Below the pieces are notes generated by a model, which was not told the origin of the DNA, made no database searches, and was given only the letters and a program-made list of their open reading frames with translations. 64,000 nucleotides of DNA, taken from Achromobacter sp. MYb9. GTDB lineage: Bacteria; Pseudomonadota; Gammaproteobacteria; Burkholderiales; Burkholderiaceae_B. This document shows, piece by piece, positions 1 to 9,287 of this stretch (position 1 is the first letter of the stretch; each line of letters opens with the position of its first letter). Made by a program: the position numbers and the translations under genes. Location: positions 372,001 to 436,000 of the forward strand of contig NZ_PCOQ01000001.1 in NCBI RefSeq assembly GCF_002975275.1. The letters are read 5' to 3'.

Positions 1-824
1 TCAACTTCGGCCTGGATCTCGTCGGGCTGCATGCCCGGCAGATTGCGGAATTCGTAGGTGAATTCGCACAATTCGGGAATGGTGTTGACCGCGATGCCGC
101 CCCGGATCTGGTTGGTGGTCATCGTGGAGAACGGCACATCGTAGAACTGGTCGTAAGGGCCGTTGGCCTTGAAGCTGTCGGCTAGGTCGCGGATGCGGCA
201 GATCAGGCGGGCGGCGTATTCGATGGCGTTGCAGCCGCGCGGGGTCAGGGACGAGTGCGCAGCCTTGCCGTGCACCTTGCAACGGAAAAGGTTGATGCCC
301 TTGTGGGCCACGACCACCTGCATGCCCGTGGGTTCGCCCACCACGCAGCCTTCGGGGCGAATGCCGCGTTCCAGCAGATCGGCCAGCATGTACGGGGCGC
401 CGGCGCAGCCGACTTCCTCGTCATAGGAGAACGCCAGATGGATCGGCTTCTTGCGCGGCATGGCCAGGAATTCCGGCACCAGGGCCAGCGAACCGGCGAT
501 GAAGCCCTTCATGTCGCAGGCGCCACGCCCATAGAGAAGCCCGTCTTTTTCGACGAGCTTGAACGGGTCCGTGCTCCAGTCCTGGCCGTCCACCGGCACC
601 ACGTCCGTATGGCCGGACAGGACGATACCGCCCTGCTGGTTGCCGTCTTGCGCCGGCAAGGTGGCGAACAGGTTGGCCTTGGTGCGCTCGGGGTTGTGCG
701 CCAGCCATGCGTCCACGCCCTGGCCCTTGAGCCAATCACGGACGGTTTCGATCAGGGCAAGATTGGAATTGCGGCTGGTGGTATCGAAACCCACCAGCGT
801 TTCCAGCCAGGTGCGCGCGTTCAT
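1..824 (-). CDS. argE: Acetylornithine deacetylase (M20 metallopeptidase family), 3' end cut by the window
   Basis: This enzyme hydrolyses N2-acetylornithine to ornithine and acetate in cytoplasmic arginine synthesis. The first 274 residues are present; the family is usually about 385-390 residues, so roughly the last third lies outside the window. The di-metal motifs of the M20 family are visible: GHTDVVPV (H72, D74), GACDMKG (D104) and SYDEEVGC with the catalytic and metal-binding pair E136-E137. A dimerisation (lid) domain follows, with the motif AAHSSLTPRGCNAIEYA. The ATG start at 824 is divergent from the transporter that begins at 958. The family also contains succinyl-diaminopimelate desuccinylases, but the motif spacing and the GEPT..VVAHKG stretch fit ArgE best. 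Confidence 0.9.
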   Translation of the reverse strand, partial: MNARTWLETLVGFDTTSRNSNLALIETVRDWLKGQGVDAWLAHNPERTKANLFATLPAQDGNQQGGIVLSGHTDVVPVDGQDWSTDPFKLVEKDGLLYGRGACDMKGFIAGSLALVPEFLAMPRKKPIHLAFSYDEEVGCAGAPYMLADLLERGIRPEGCVVGEPTGMQVVVAHKGINLFRCKVHGKAAHSSLTPRGCNAIEYAARLICRIRDLADSFKANGPYDQFYDVPFSTMTTNQIRGGIAVNTIPELCEFTYEFRNLPGMQPDEIQAEV

Positions 825-957
825 GTCACTTCTCTTTGGGGGGAAAAGGGACAAGTGTAAAGCCAGGAAGCGCCCGCGTCTTGGACGGCACGGCGGACCG
901 TTCACCGGTTAAGCGCCTAGAATGTCGCCGGATCGATTACGCCCCCAAGGAGAAACC

Positions 958-2271
958 GTGCAGCACAAAGCAGTCCCCACACGCAACATCGTGGCCGCAG
1001 TCATAGGCAACGCCCTCGAATGGTATGACTTCCTGGTGTTCGCGTTCATGACGCCGATCATCGCCAAGCTGTTCTTCCCTACAGACCCCAACCTGCCCGG
1101 CAGCGAACTGAACGCCATCCTGATGACGACGGCGATCTTCGGCGTGGGCTTTTTCATGCGCCCGGTCGGCGGCATCATCCTGGGCATGTACGGCGACAAG
1201 AAGGGCCGTAAGGCCGCGATGGTCATGGTGACATCGCTGATGGCCGTGTCCATCGCGCTGATCACGGTGGCCCCGACTTACCACGCCGCCGGCATCCTGG
1301 CCCCGATCTTCATCCTGATCGCGCGCCTGCTGCAAGGCTTCTCGGCGGGTGGCGAGTTCGGCACGTCGACGGCCCTGTTGATCGAAATGGCCCCCAACGG
1401 CAAACGCGGCTTCTACGGGTCGTGGCAAATGGCCGGCCAGATGCTGGCGCTGCTGATCGGCGCGGCCTGCGGCACGTTGATCACCGAGTTCTTCACGCAA
1501 GAGCAGATTGCCGCCTGGGCATGGCGCATTCCGTTTGCCTTCGGCCTGGTGATTGTTCCCATCGCGATCTATATCCGCAAGAACATCGACGAAACCGACG
1601 TCTTCAAGAAGATGCAGGAAGAAGACCGCCAGGCCGCCGCGCGCGGTGAAGTGCAGCGCCTGAGCCTGGTTCAGATGGTCAAGACCCACACGCGCGAAAC
1701 GATGATCGGCGTGGGCCTGGTCGTGACCGCGACGGTGTCCATCTACATCACCTTCACGTACCTGGTGACGTATTCCACGCAGATCCTGAAGCTGCCGATG
1801 AAGGACACCTTCATGGTGCAGATGGCCGGCGCGGCGCTGATGGTGCTGATGACCCCGTTCATGGGCGCCTGGTCGGACCGCATCGGCCGCCGCCCGCTGG
1901 TGATCGGGTCGCTGATCGGCTACCTGATCGTGCTGTACCCGCTGTACTACTGGCTGTCGGACGCGCCGTCGATCGGCCGCCTGCTGACGGTGCAGATCGT
2001 GGTGTGCTTCTTCGTGTCGGCCTTCTTTGGCGTCTTCAGCACGGTGATGGCGGAGCTGTTCCCGGCGCGCGTGCGCTCCGTGGGCCTGTCTCTTGCCTAT
2101 AACGTGGCCGTGATGATCTTCGGCGGCTTCGCGCAATTCATCGTGACGTGGCTGATCAAGACCACCGGTTCGCCGATGGCGCCGGCCTACTACGTGATGT
2201 TCGGCGTGGCGCTGGGCCTGATCGCCTCGTTCTTCATGCGCGAACGCGCACACGAGAACCTGGACCACTGA
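958..2271 (+). CDS. MFS transporter, metabolite:H+ symporter (MHS) family, probable organic-acid carrier
   Basis: This is an inner-membrane, 12-helix major facilitator of 437 residues. The N-terminal GNALEWYDF motif is the hallmark of the MHS group (citrate, alpha-ketoglutarate, proline/betaine and shikimate symporters), and the loop 2-3 motif GDKKGRK and a second copy SDRIGRR mark the two MFS halves. I chose the GTG at 958 because AAGGAG lies five bases upstream (947-952); an in-frame ATG at 922 would add 12 residues with no ribosome site and no conservation. The substrate cannot be read from the sequence; carboxylates are the commonest in the family. The gene stands alone and ends at a strong hairpin. 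Confidence 0.85.
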   Translation: MQHKAVPTRNIVAAVIGNALEWYDFLVFAFMTPIIAKLFFPTDPNLPGSELNAILMTTAIFGVGFFMRPVGGIILGMYGDKKGRKAAMVMVTSLMAVSIALITVAPTYHAAGILAPIFILIARLLQGFSAGGEFGTSTALLIEMAPNGKRGFYGSWQMAGQMLALLIGAACGTLITEFFTQEQIAAWAWRIPFAFGLVIVPIAIYIRKNIDETDVFKKMQEEDRQAAARGEVQRLSLVQMVKTHTRETMIGVGLVVTATVSIYITFTYLVTYSTQILKLPMKDTFMVQMAGAALMVLMTPFMGAWSDRIGRRPLVIGSLIGYLIVLYPLYYWLSDAPSIGRLLTVQIVVCFFVSAFFGVFSTVMAELFPARVRSVGLSLAYNVAVMIFGGFAQFIVTWLIKTTGSPMAPAYYVMFGVALGLIASFFMRERAHENLDH

Positions 2272-2281
2272 CGCCGGATTC

Positions 2282-2303
2282 CCCCCGGGCCACCGCCCGG
2301 GGG
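2282..2303 (+). terminator. GC-rich hairpin after the MFS gene
   Basis: A perfect 9-bp stem (CCCCCGGGC / GCCCGGGGG) with a CACC loop lies 10 bases after the transporter stop and just beyond the relA stop on the other strand. No T run follows, so it may act as a terminator or an mRNA end stabiliser for either convergent gene. Confidence 0.5.
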
Positions 2304-2321
2304 CTGTCCTAACGGGCTGTC

Positions 2322-4616
2322 CTAACGGCGAGATGCCGAGGACACGCCAGCCACTTCGGCCAGGGCGTCCAGCGCGCGGGCGAGCGATTCGCCCCCGCGC
2401 ACTTCCACCGTGAACACCATGTGGGCCAGCGACTGCTTGCTCTGCGTATTCACGCCCACCACGTTCAGGCGCAACCGCGCAAAGACTTCGGACAAGTCGC
2501 GCAGCAGACCGGGCCGGTCGTGCGCGCGCACGCTGATGTCTACCGGATAGAAGGTGTCGGAGGTCTCGCCCCAGGCCACTTCGATCACGCGCTCGGGTTC
2601 GCGAGCGGCCAGCGCCAGGTAGCTGTGGCAATCGCAGCGGTGAATGGACACACCGCGCCCGCGTGTGACGAAGCCCACGATGGCGTCCGGCGGCGCCGGG
2701 CGGCAGCAACGGGCCAACTGCGTCAACAGCGACCCCACCCCCACCACCAGCACGCCGCTTTTGCCGCTTTTCTCGGCGCTGCCCGCGCTGGCGTGGCGCA
2801 GCGCGGCCGGCTGCGGCTCGACGGCCGGTCCCGGCTGCTGGAACACGCTGTCGATCTGGCGCAGGCTGAACTCTTCCTTGGCGGCCGCCACGTACAGGTC
2901 GTCGGCGCGGGCAAAGCCCAGGTTCTGCGCCAGCTGTTCCAGATTGACCGCCGTCTTGCCCAGCCGCTGCAGTTCCTTTTCGACCAGCGCCTGCCCTTGG
3001 GTAATGCGCTGCTGCAGCTCGATGGCGTTGAACCACATGCGCACCTTGGCGCGGGCGCGCGGGCTGGCCAGGAACCCCAACTGAGGGTTGAGCCAGTCGC
3101 GCGACGGACCGCCTGACTTGGCGGAAATGATCTCGACGGTCTGGCCGGTGGACAGCCGCGTCTGCAGCGGCACCATCTGCCCGTCGACGCGGGCGCCGCG
3201 GCAGCGGTGGCCCAGGTCGGTATGCAAGTGATAGGCGAAATCCACCGGCGTGGCGCCGGCGGGCAGTTCGATCACCCGCGCCTGCGGCGTCAGCACGTAG
3301 ATACGTTCATCGGTATGCGCGGGCGCCGTGACCACATTGCGGTTCTTGCCCGGCCCCGACTTGGTCGGACCCGCCTTGGCGGCGTCCGGCTTGGCGGCAT
3401 CCCCCCCCGGCTCGGCCCCGCCCTCGACATCGCTGTTCCACGCCAGCAGTTGGCGCATCCAGGCCAGTTGGCGGTCGTATTCGCTGGAGGCCGCTACCTG
3501 GCCGCCCTTGGCGCCCGCTTCCTTGTAGCGCCAGTGCGCGGCCATGCCGTACTCGGCAAACTGATGCATCTCGCGCGTGCGGATCTGCACTTCGAATGGC
3601 CTGCCGTCATCGTCCGTCACCACCGTATGCAGCGAGCGGTAACCGTTGGGCTTGGGCCGCGAGATGTAATCGTCGAACTCGTCGGACAACGGCGTCCACA
3701 TTTCGTGCACCAGGCCCAACGCCGTATAGCAGGCGCGCACATCCTCGACAATGATGCGCAAGGCGCGCAAGTCGTACATCTGGGTGAAATCCAGGCGCTT
3801 GACCCGCATCTTGTTCCAGATACTGTAGATGTGCTTGGGCCGGCCGCTGACTTCGGCCTCGATACCGGACTTGGACAAGGCGGTCTGCAAGCGGTCGATC
3901 GCGCCGGCGATGAACGCTTCGCGTTCGACGCGCTTTTCTTCCAGCAGGCGGGCGATCTGCTTGTAGCGATCGGGTTCCAGGAAGCGGAAGGCCAGATCTT
4001 CCATTTCCCATTTGATCTGCCAGATGCCCAGGCGGTTCGCCAGCGGCGCGTACAAGTCCAGCGTTTCACGCGCAAAGGCGGTCGAGCACGGCGCCTTGCT
4101 TTCGGCGTGCCAGCGCAAGGTGCGCAGGCGGGAGGCCAGCCGCATCAGCACGATGCGAAGGTCGGCCGCCATGGCGAGCAGCATCTTGCGCTGCATTTCC
4201 TTTTGCGAGCCGCTTTCGGCCTCGGCGTCGCTGGCCTGGCGGGCCACCACGCCCAGGCGCAACAGCGCGCGGGTGCCCTGGACCAGCCGCGCGACCTCGG
4301 CGCCGAACGCGACGGCCACGGGGTCATTGCGCAGGGCCGGCGCGGGCGCCATCAAGTCGGTCGGCAAGGCGGCCAGCAGCGCCGCGGCGCGCGTGGCGGC
4401 GTCGGTGTGCAGCGCCGCCAGGATGCGGACCACGCCAGCGCCGTGACTGGCCAGGGGCTCGCCCGTCAGCGCCTGCTGCCCTTCAAACCGAGGGATGGCC
4501 CAGGCCACGGCCTGGTCGATCAGCGCCATGCCGTGGGCGTCCAGGCCCGCCCCTACCTCCTGCCGCCAGGAAGCGTCGAAAGGCGAAGGCGCATCGGGAA
4601 CTGGCGGGGCGGACAT
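2322..4616 (-). CDS. relA: RelA-type (p)ppGpp synthetase
   Basis: A ribosome-associated GTP/GDP pyrophosphokinase of the stringent response, 764 residues. The order of domains is an N-terminal pseudo-hydrolase domain without the HD..ED metal motif, the synthetase core with the EFDDYI and KPNGYRSLHT motifs and QIRT..M, a TGS domain (DERIYVLTP to DFAYHLHTDLGH), a Cys/His region (ARCCRP and HRCDCHS) and a C-terminal ACT domain. Loss of the HD motif indicates a synthetase-only RelA, so a bifunctional SpoT should exist elsewhere. I chose the ATG at 4616; a GTG at 4655 would add 13 residues. Neither has a good ribosome site. The gene is monocistronic and divergent from mtfA. Confidence 0.93.
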   Translation of the reverse strand: MSAPPVPDAPSPFDASWRQEVGAGLDAHGMALIDQAVAWAIPRFEGQQALTGEPLASHGAGVVRILAALHTDAATRAAALLAALPTDLMAPAPALRNDPVAVAFGAEVARLVQGTRALLRLGVVARQASDAEAESGSQKEMQRKMLLAMAADLRIVLMRLASRLRTLRWHAESKAPCSTAFARETLDLYAPLANRLGIWQIKWEMEDLAFRFLEPDRYKQIARLLEEKRVEREAFIAGAIDRLQTALSKSGIEAEVSGRPKHIYSIWNKMRVKRLDFTQMYDLRALRIIVEDVRACYTALGLVHEMWTPLSDEFDDYISRPKPNGYRSLHTVVTDDDGRPFEVQIRTREMHQFAEYGMAAHWRYKEAGAKGGQVAASSEYDRQLAWMRQLLAWNSDVEGGAEPGGDAAKPDAAKAGPTKSGPGKNRNVVTAPAHTDERIYVLTPQARVIELPAGATPVDFAYHLHTDLGHRCRGARVDGQMVPLQTRLSTGQTVEIISAKSGGPSRDWLNPQLGFLASPRARAKVRMWFNAIELQQRITQGQALVEKELQRLGKTAVNLEQLAQNLGFARADDLYVAAAKEEFSLRQIDSVFQQPGPAVEPQPAALRHASAGSAEKSGKSGVLVVGVGSLLTQLARCCRPAPPDAIVGFVTRGRGVSIHRCDCHSYLALAAREPERVIEVAWGETSDTFYPVDISVRAHDRPGLLRDLSEVFARLRLNVVGVNTQSKQSLAHMVFTVEVRGGESLARALDALAEVAGVSSASRR

Positions 4617-4722
4617 GACGGTTGTCGAGCGGGATCGGGTTGAGATTCCCGACACTCTACACTAGGGCTTGCAACCCCTGAATCCCCTGCCTTATCCCGA
4701 TATATCGAAGGAACCCAAGCTT

Positions 4723-5556
4723 ATGTTGCGCTGGCTCAAGGGCCGGGGCGCCCGCCCCGCCGAGGTGGCCGAGATGCAGGCCCGCATCTCGCCCGAACTC
4801 TGGCGCCAGGTACTGGACGCCCACCCCTTCCTCTCGGTGTTGAACGACGGCGAAACCGCCCAGCTGCTGGCGCGGTCGGCCTGGCTGCTGGCCAGCAAGA
4901 CCATCAATGGCGCGCAGGGCCTGGAGGTCTCGGATGGGATGCGCCTGTCCATCGCGGCGCAGGCCAGCCTGCCCATCCTGAACCTGGCGCCCGAACTCTA
5001 TGAGGGCTGGGACGAGATCATCGTCTACCCCGCCAGCTTCCGCATTCCCCGGTCGCGCCAGGACGACGACGGCGTGGTCCACGAGTACATCGAGGACGCC
5101 GCCGGCGAAGCGTGGGAAGGCGGCCCGCTGGTGCTTTCCTGGGAAGACACGCAATTGTCGGAAGGCGGCTTCAACGTGGTCATCCACGAATTCGCCCACA
5201 AGCTGGACCTGCGCTCGGGCTTCGCGGACGGCATGCCGTCGCTGGCGGCGCATCGGGATCTGAAACCGAAGGTCTGGCGGCAAGTGCTGGACGACAGCCT
5301 GGACCGCTTCATCGCCGCGCTGGATGCGGTCGAGGCGGCCATCCCGCCTGACGTGGACCCCGAAAGCGAGGAGGCGGACGCCTGGTACGGCCAGTTGCCG
5401 ATGGACCCGTACGCGGCCACGGACGAAGCGGAGTTCTTTGCCGTCAGCTCCGAACACTTCTTCGTGGACCCCGTTCCCATGCAGCAGGCGCTACCCGAAT
5501 GGTATGGCTTGCTGCGGGCGTATTACCGGCAAGACCCCCTGGAACGCTACGCATGA
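4723..5556 (+). CDS. mtfA: M90-family zinc peptidase MtfA
   Basis: A cytoplasmic zinc metallopeptidase of 277 residues. In E. coli MtfA binds the glucose-PTS repressor Mlc; the native role in betaproteobacteria is unclear. The HEFAH zinc motif is at residues 155-159 (NVVIHEFAHKLD), followed by the family's DGMP stretch, EAEFFAVSSEHFF with the expected third acidic ligand region, and LLRAYYRQDP near the C-terminus. The ATG at 4723 is preceded by AAGGAA nine bases upstream; a TTG at 4669 is also in frame but has no support. Its stop overlaps the start of the next gene (ATGA), so the two are probably cotranslated. Confidence 0.9.
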   Translation: MLRWLKGRGARPAEVAEMQARISPELWRQVLDAHPFLSVLNDGETAQLLARSAWLLASKTINGAQGLEVSDGMRLSIAAQASLPILNLAPELYEGWDEIIVYPASFRIPRSRQDDDGVVHEYIEDAAGEAWEGGPLVLSWEDTQLSEGGFNVVIHEFAHKLDLRSGFADGMPSLAAHRDLKPKVWRQVLDDSLDRFIAALDAVEAAIPPDVDPESEEADAWYGQLPMDPYAATDEAEFFAVSSEHFFVDPVPMQQALPEWYGLLRAYYRQDPLERYA

Positions 5557-6062
5557 AGCAGTTGCTGATCATCTGGCATTCGCGCACGGGCGCAGCCCGG
5601 CAGATGGCCGAGGCCGCGGCCCGCGGCGCGACCGCGGCTGCCGCGCAACTCGAGCAGGCGGATGAATTGCACATCATCCTGCGGCGCGCGGCAGACGCCG
5701 CGGCCGATGATTTGCTGGCCAGCCAGGGTTTTTTGTTCTGCGCGCCGGAGAACCTGGCGAGCCTCAGCGGCGAGATGAAAGAGTGCTTTGACCGCAATTA
5801 CTACGCGGTGCTGGACCGCATCCAGGGCTTGCCCTACGGTTGCGCCATCAGTGCCGGCAGCGACGGCTCGGGCGCGGCGCGGCAGGTTGAACGGATTTGC
5901 ACGGGCTGGCGGCTGAAACCCGTGGCGCCGCCTTTGATCGTGAACCTGGGCGCGCAGACCGCGGAACAGATTTGGGCCGAGAAGACGGTGCCAGCGCAGG
6001 ATCTGGCCAGGTGCGAGGAATTGGGCGGACTGTTGGCAGGGGTGGTGCTGATGGGGGGATGA
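5553..6062 (+). CDS. Flavodoxin-like / NADPH-dependent FMN reductase family protein
   Basis: 169 residues with a flavodoxin fold. The first strand and phosphate-binding loop (LLIIWHSRTGAARQMAEA) match the FMN-binding T/S-x-T/S-G-x-T pattern loosely, and a second flavin-contact region is GFLFCAPENLASLSGEMKECFDRNYY, typical of flavoprotein NAD(P)H reductases. No heme, iron-sulfur or transmembrane segment is present, so it is cytosolic. It overlaps mtfA by four bases and shares its transcript. Its electron donor and acceptor cannot be deduced. Confidence 0.75.
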   Translation: MKQLLIIWHSRTGAARQMAEAAARGATAAAAQLEQADELHIILRRAADAAADDLLASQGFLFCAPENLASLSGEMKECFDRNYYAVLDRIQGLPYGCAISAGSDGSGAARQVERICTGWRLKPVAPPLIVNLGAQTAEQIWAEKTVPAQDLARCEELGGLLAGVVLMGG

Positions 6063-6096
6063 TGGGTTGCGCGCAAGAAAGGCCCACGCCCAAAGA

Positions 6097-6126
6097 AAAA
6101 GCCCTTCGGCATGCCGAAGGGCTTTT
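6097..6126. terminator. Bidirectional rho-independent terminator
   Basis: A perfect 30-bp palindrome with A tracts on one side and T tracts on the other (AAAAGCCCTTCGGCA and its complement). It separates the convergent flavodoxin-like gene and the RidA-family gene and can stop transcription from both sides. Confidence 0.9.
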
Positions 6127-6146
6127 CACTTGCCGGCGGATATCGC

Positions 6147-6497
6147 TTAGACGGCAGCCGTCACGACGATCTCGACCTTGAAATCGGGATTGGCCAGGCG
6201 GGCTTCGACCGTGGCGCGCGGGGGCGAATTGCCATCGGCGACCCAAGCGTCCCATGCCTTGTTCATGCCATCGAATTCCTTCATGTTGGCCACGTAGATC
6301 TGGGCCATCAGGATCTTGGTCTTGTCGGTGCCGGCTTCGGCCAGCAGGCGATCGATCGTCGCCAGCACTTGTTCGGTCTGGCCGGTGATGTCCAGCTTGG
6401 CATCGTCAGGCACCTGGCCCGCCAGATACGCGACGCCGTTGTACACGGCCATGTCCGACAGGCGCTTGGCAACGTGGAAGCGCTTGATGCTGCTCAT
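6147..6497 (-). CDS. RidA/YjgF/Rid family protein
   Basis: A 116-residue trimeric Rid-fold protein. RidA enzymes hydrolyse reactive enamine/imine intermediates made by PLP enzymes such as threonine dehydratase. The catalytic arginine (R94, in the motif SPPRATVEA) and the C-terminal glutamate in VEIVVTAAV are present, which argues for deaminase activity rather than an inactive Rid subfamily. The start ATG at 6497 has AGGGGA upstream. It lies 72 bases downstream of pncB's end, in the opposite order of a classic ilvA partner; no PLP enzyme is adjacent on this strand. Confidence 0.85.
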   Translation of the reverse strand: MSSIKRFHVAKRLSDMAVYNGVAYLAGQVPDDAKLDITGQTEQVLATIDRLLAEAGTDKTKILMAQIYVANMKEFDGMNKAWDAWVADGNSPPRATVEARLANPDFKVEIVVTAAV

Positions 6498-6569
6498 GAA
6501 TATTCCCCTAGAGTCGAGTGGGTGGATTGGATCAAAACAGGCAAACCAGCAATTTACCCCGAGCCGCGC

Positions 6570-7745
6570 TCAGGCGGGAGGCAACTGGAACACCTGGCGC
6601 AGATACGCCAGGTAAGCGGGATCGTCGCACATGGTCTTTTCGGGCGCATCGGACACCTTGGCCACGGGCTGGCCATTGCAGCGGACCATTTTCATGACGA
6701 TCTGCAGCGGTTCGTGGCCCAGGTCGTTGGTGAGGTTGGTGCCGATGCCGAACGACACCTTGCAGCGTCCGGCGAACTGGCGAGCCAGTTCGATCGCGCG
6801 CGGGAACGTCAGTGAATCGGAGAACACCAGGGTCTTGGCGCGGGGATCCACGCGGTTCTTGCGGTAGTGTTCAAGCAGGCGCTCGCCCCAGACGAAGGGA
6901 TCGCCGGAATCGTGGCGCGCGCCGTCGAAGAGTTTGCAGAAATACATGTCGAAGTCTCGCAGGAAGGCATCCATGCCATAGACGTCCGACAACGCGATAC
7001 CCAGATCGCCGCGATATTCCTTGGCCCAGACTTCCAGCGCATACACCTGCGAATCACGCAGGCGCGGGCCCAGCGCCTGGCAGGCCTGCAAGTATTCGTG
7101 GCCCATCGTGCCCAGCGGCAGCACTTCGTGCTGCTTGGCCAGCAAGACATTGCTGGTGCCCGCGAAGTGCGGACCCATCTGCGCCTTCATTGTGGACACG
7201 ACTTCCTGGTGCCAGACCTTCGAGAAGCGGCGGCGCGTGCCGTATTCAGCGACGCGGAAATCGGCCAGCGCCGGGTCGTCCAGCACCAGGTGCATCTTGG
7301 ACTGCAGGCGCTGACGGCCCTCTTCCCAGTCGGGATTCTTGCGCGTATTGCGGAAATAGACTTCGTTGACGATGGCCAGCACCGGGATCTCGAACAGGAT
7401 CGTGTGCAGCCACGGGCCCTTGACCTCGATCGAGATCTCGCCGGGCGCGTCGCCCTCGCCGATGTGGATGCAGCGCTCGGGCATATGGAACAACCCAAGG
7501 AAATCAACGAAGTCGCTTTTGATGAAACGCAAGCCACCCAGGTAATCCAGTTCGTCCTGGGTGAAGCGCAACTGGCACAATTGATGCACTTCCTCGCGGA
7601 TTTCGTCCAGATACGGGCGCAGGTCGGCCCCTACGGTGCGGCACTTGTAACGGTACTCGACCTGTGCAGCGGGGAATTGATGCAGCACCACTTGCATCAT
7701 GCTGAATTTGTACAGATCGGTGTCGAGCAGCGAAGTGATTATCAT
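6570..7745 (-). CDS. pncB: Nicotinate phosphoribosyltransferase
   Basis: Salvages nicotinate to NaMN with PRPP and ATP hydrolysis in the NAD cycle. The protein is 391 residues, the normal PncB length, beginning [18 protein letters not shown]. The family signatures are the N-terminal TDLYKFSM segment that contacts nicotinate, the histidine region [11 protein letters not shown], and [17 protein letters not shown] with [13 protein letters not shown] near the phosphoribosyl site. The reading frame stays open far upstream (to 8444), but that part overlaps fdxA and fpr on the other strand and is not coding. It is divergent from fdxA, separated by 156 bases. Confidence 0.95.
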   Translation of the reverse strand: MIITSLLDTDLYKFSMMQVVLHQFPAAQVEYRYKCRTVGADLRPYLDEIREEVHQLCQLRFTQDELDYLGGLRFIKSDFVDFLGLFHMPERCIHIGEGDAPGEISIEVKGPWLHTILFEIPVLAIVNEVYFRNTRKNPDWEEGRQRLQSKMHLVLDDPALADFRVAEYGTRRRFSKVWHQEVVSTMKAQMGPHFAGTSNVLLAKQHEVLPLGTMGHEYLQACQALGPRLRDSQVYALEVWAKEYRGDLGIALSDVYGMDAFLRDFDMYFCKLFDGARHDSGDPFVWGERLLEHYRKNRVDPRAKTLVFSDSLTFPRAIELARQFAGRCKVSFGIGTNLTNDLGHEPLQIVMKMVRCNGQPVAKVSDAPEKTMCDDPAYLAYLRQVFQLPPA

Positions 7746-7901
7746 GATTGCGCGTATCGTTTCGCGACACCATAGCATAGAGGGCCGGGGGTTCAGGGCG
7801 ATGGGCCACGATGTCAATACGGGTATTACCGGCACATCCGGCCCGCATTGGGTAAAATCCGGCCAACAAGACACAAAAGCCGCCGATCCCGGAGTTCCTG
7901 A

Positions 7902-8225
7902 ATGACCCACGTTGTCACCGAAAACTGTATTAAGTGCAAGTACACCGATTGCGTTGATGTGTGCCCGGTGGACTGTTTTCGTGAGGGTCCGAACTTCCTC
8001 GTGATCGATCCGGACGAATGCATCGACTGTGCCGTGTGCATCCCCGAATGCCCGGCCAATGCGATCTACGCCGAAGAAGACGTGCCGCAGGACCAACTGA
8101 ATTTCATCGCGCTGAACGCCGAACTGTCCCCCGAGTTCGCCAGCATCAGCCGCGCCAAGAAGCCCCTGCCGGACGCCGACGACTGGAACGGCAAGCAGGA
8201 CAAGCTGCAATACCTGGAAAAATAA
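7902..8225 (+). CDS. fdxA: Seven-iron ferredoxin FdxA (3Fe-4S plus 4Fe-4S)
   Basis: A 107-residue cytosolic electron carrier, closely resembling Azotobacter ferredoxin I. The cysteines that bind the 3Fe-4S cluster (C9, C17, C50) and the 4Fe-4S cluster (C21, C40, C43, C46) are all present in [10 protein letters not shown] and [13 protein letters not shown], and the C-terminal extension [16 protein letters not shown] is the standard FdxA tail. A TAAAAT -10-like hexamer near 7853 and GGAG before the ATG fit its own promoter. The next gene, a ferredoxin-NADP reductase, follows after 49 bases and is its likely partner. Confidence 0.95.
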   Translation: MTHVVTENCIKCKYTDCVDVCPVDCFREGPNFLVIDPDECIDCAVCIPECPANAIYAEEDVPQDQLNFIALNAELSPEFASISRAKKPLPDADDWNGKQDKLQYLEK

Positions 8226-8274
8226 TCCGCGGCCGCTGGCTGCCGCCTGGCGGCCGGCATCGTGCGATGCCCCG

Positions 8275-9075
8275 ATGACCGACGACTCCAAATACACGCG
8301 CCAGACCGTAACCCAGATCCATACCTGGGTGCCCGACAAGCTGTTCTCCGTTCGCGTGACCCGCGACGACGCGTATACGTTCCTGCCGGGCCAGTTCGCC
8401 CGGGTCGGTTTACCGGGAGCCGACGCCCCCGAAGGCCCGCCCACGCTGTGGCGCGCCTATTCCATGGTGTCGGCCCCGCAAGAGTCCGGGCTGGAGTTCT
8501 ATTCCATCGTCGTCCCCGACGGCCTGTTCAGCCCGCGCATGGCGCAACTGCGTCCGGGCGACGCCCTGTACGTGGAAAAGACGCCCTACGGCTTCCTGAC
8601 GCTGGAACGCTTCGCCCCGGGGGGCGACCTCTGGTTGCTGGCCTCTGGCACCGGCCTGTCGGCCTACCTGTCCATCCTTCGCGACCCGGCCACCTGGCGC
8701 GCCTACCGCCGCATCATCCTGGTGCATGGCGTGCGCACCGCGGCAGAGCTGGCCTACCGCGAAGAGATCGAATCCTGGGGCCAGCGGCCCGAACTGGCAG
8801 ACCTGCACGCGGCCGATCCGCGCAAGCTCGTCTACCTGCCGATCGCCACCCGCGAACCCCTGCCGGGCATGCCGCAAGCCCGCCTGACGACGCTGATCGC
8901 GGACGGCCGGCTGGAACAGCTGGCCGGGCTGCCGCTGGATCCGGAACATGCCAAGATCATGCTTTGCGGCAACCCCGAGATGCTGACGGATGCCCGCAAG
9001 CTGCTGGGTGAACGCGGTTTCAAGCCGGGCCGCCGAGGCATCCCCGGCAACCTGGCGGTTGAGAACTACTGGTGA
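8275..9075 (+). CDS. fpr: Ferredoxin--NADP+ reductase, bacterial FPR type
   Basis: A 266-residue FAD enzyme that exchanges electrons between NADPH and ferredoxin or flavodoxin. The FAD-binding RAYS motif is at residues 60-63, the isoalloxazine region KTPYGFLTL follows, the NADP pyrophosphate loop is [11 protein letters not shown] (G125-G127), CGNPEM is the usual nicotinamide-domain motif, and the C-terminus VENYW has the aromatic stacking residue typical of subclass I bacterial FPRs. It is in the same orientation as fdxA with a 49-base gap containing a weak GC hairpin; the pair could be one transcript. Confidence 0.92.
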   Translation: MTDDSKYTRQTVTQIHTWVPDKLFSVRVTRDDAYTFLPGQFARVGLPGADAPEGPPTLWRAYSMVSAPQESGLEFYSIVVPDGLFSPRMAQLRPGDALYVEKTPYGFLTLERFAPGGDLWLLASGTGLSAYLSILRDPATWRAYRRIILVHGVRTAAELAYREEIESWGQRPELADLHAADPRKLVYLPIATREPLPGMPQARLTTLIADGRLEQLAGLPLDPEHAKIMLCGNPEMLTDARKLLGERGFKPGRRGIPGNLAVENYW

Positions 9076-9287
9076 TCCCGCACGGCCCGGCGTAGTGCAT
9101 ATATCCCCCGTTTGGTCTCTGGGCAGGGCAAAAAAACGCCCTAAACTGGTGCTTAATGGGATGACGGGTCTCTTTTTTGCAACAGAATCCCGGTTTCTGC
9201 CGCAGTTTCTTTAGGCTGATTGGATATATCTTTAGTCCTCGGCGCAATAATCGGGGCACACGCACGACCCAGAAGGACTTCCCCCAA

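Noticed and set aside
7746-8444. Upstream extension of the pncB reading frame
   Set aside because: It lies over fdxA and fpr, has no Shine-Dalgarno site, and the PncB start is conserved at [14 protein letters not shown].
9076-9287. Possible sigma-54 promoter before phaZ
   Set aside because: GG and GC elements do not fit the -24/-12 spacing; only weak AT-rich motifs remain.
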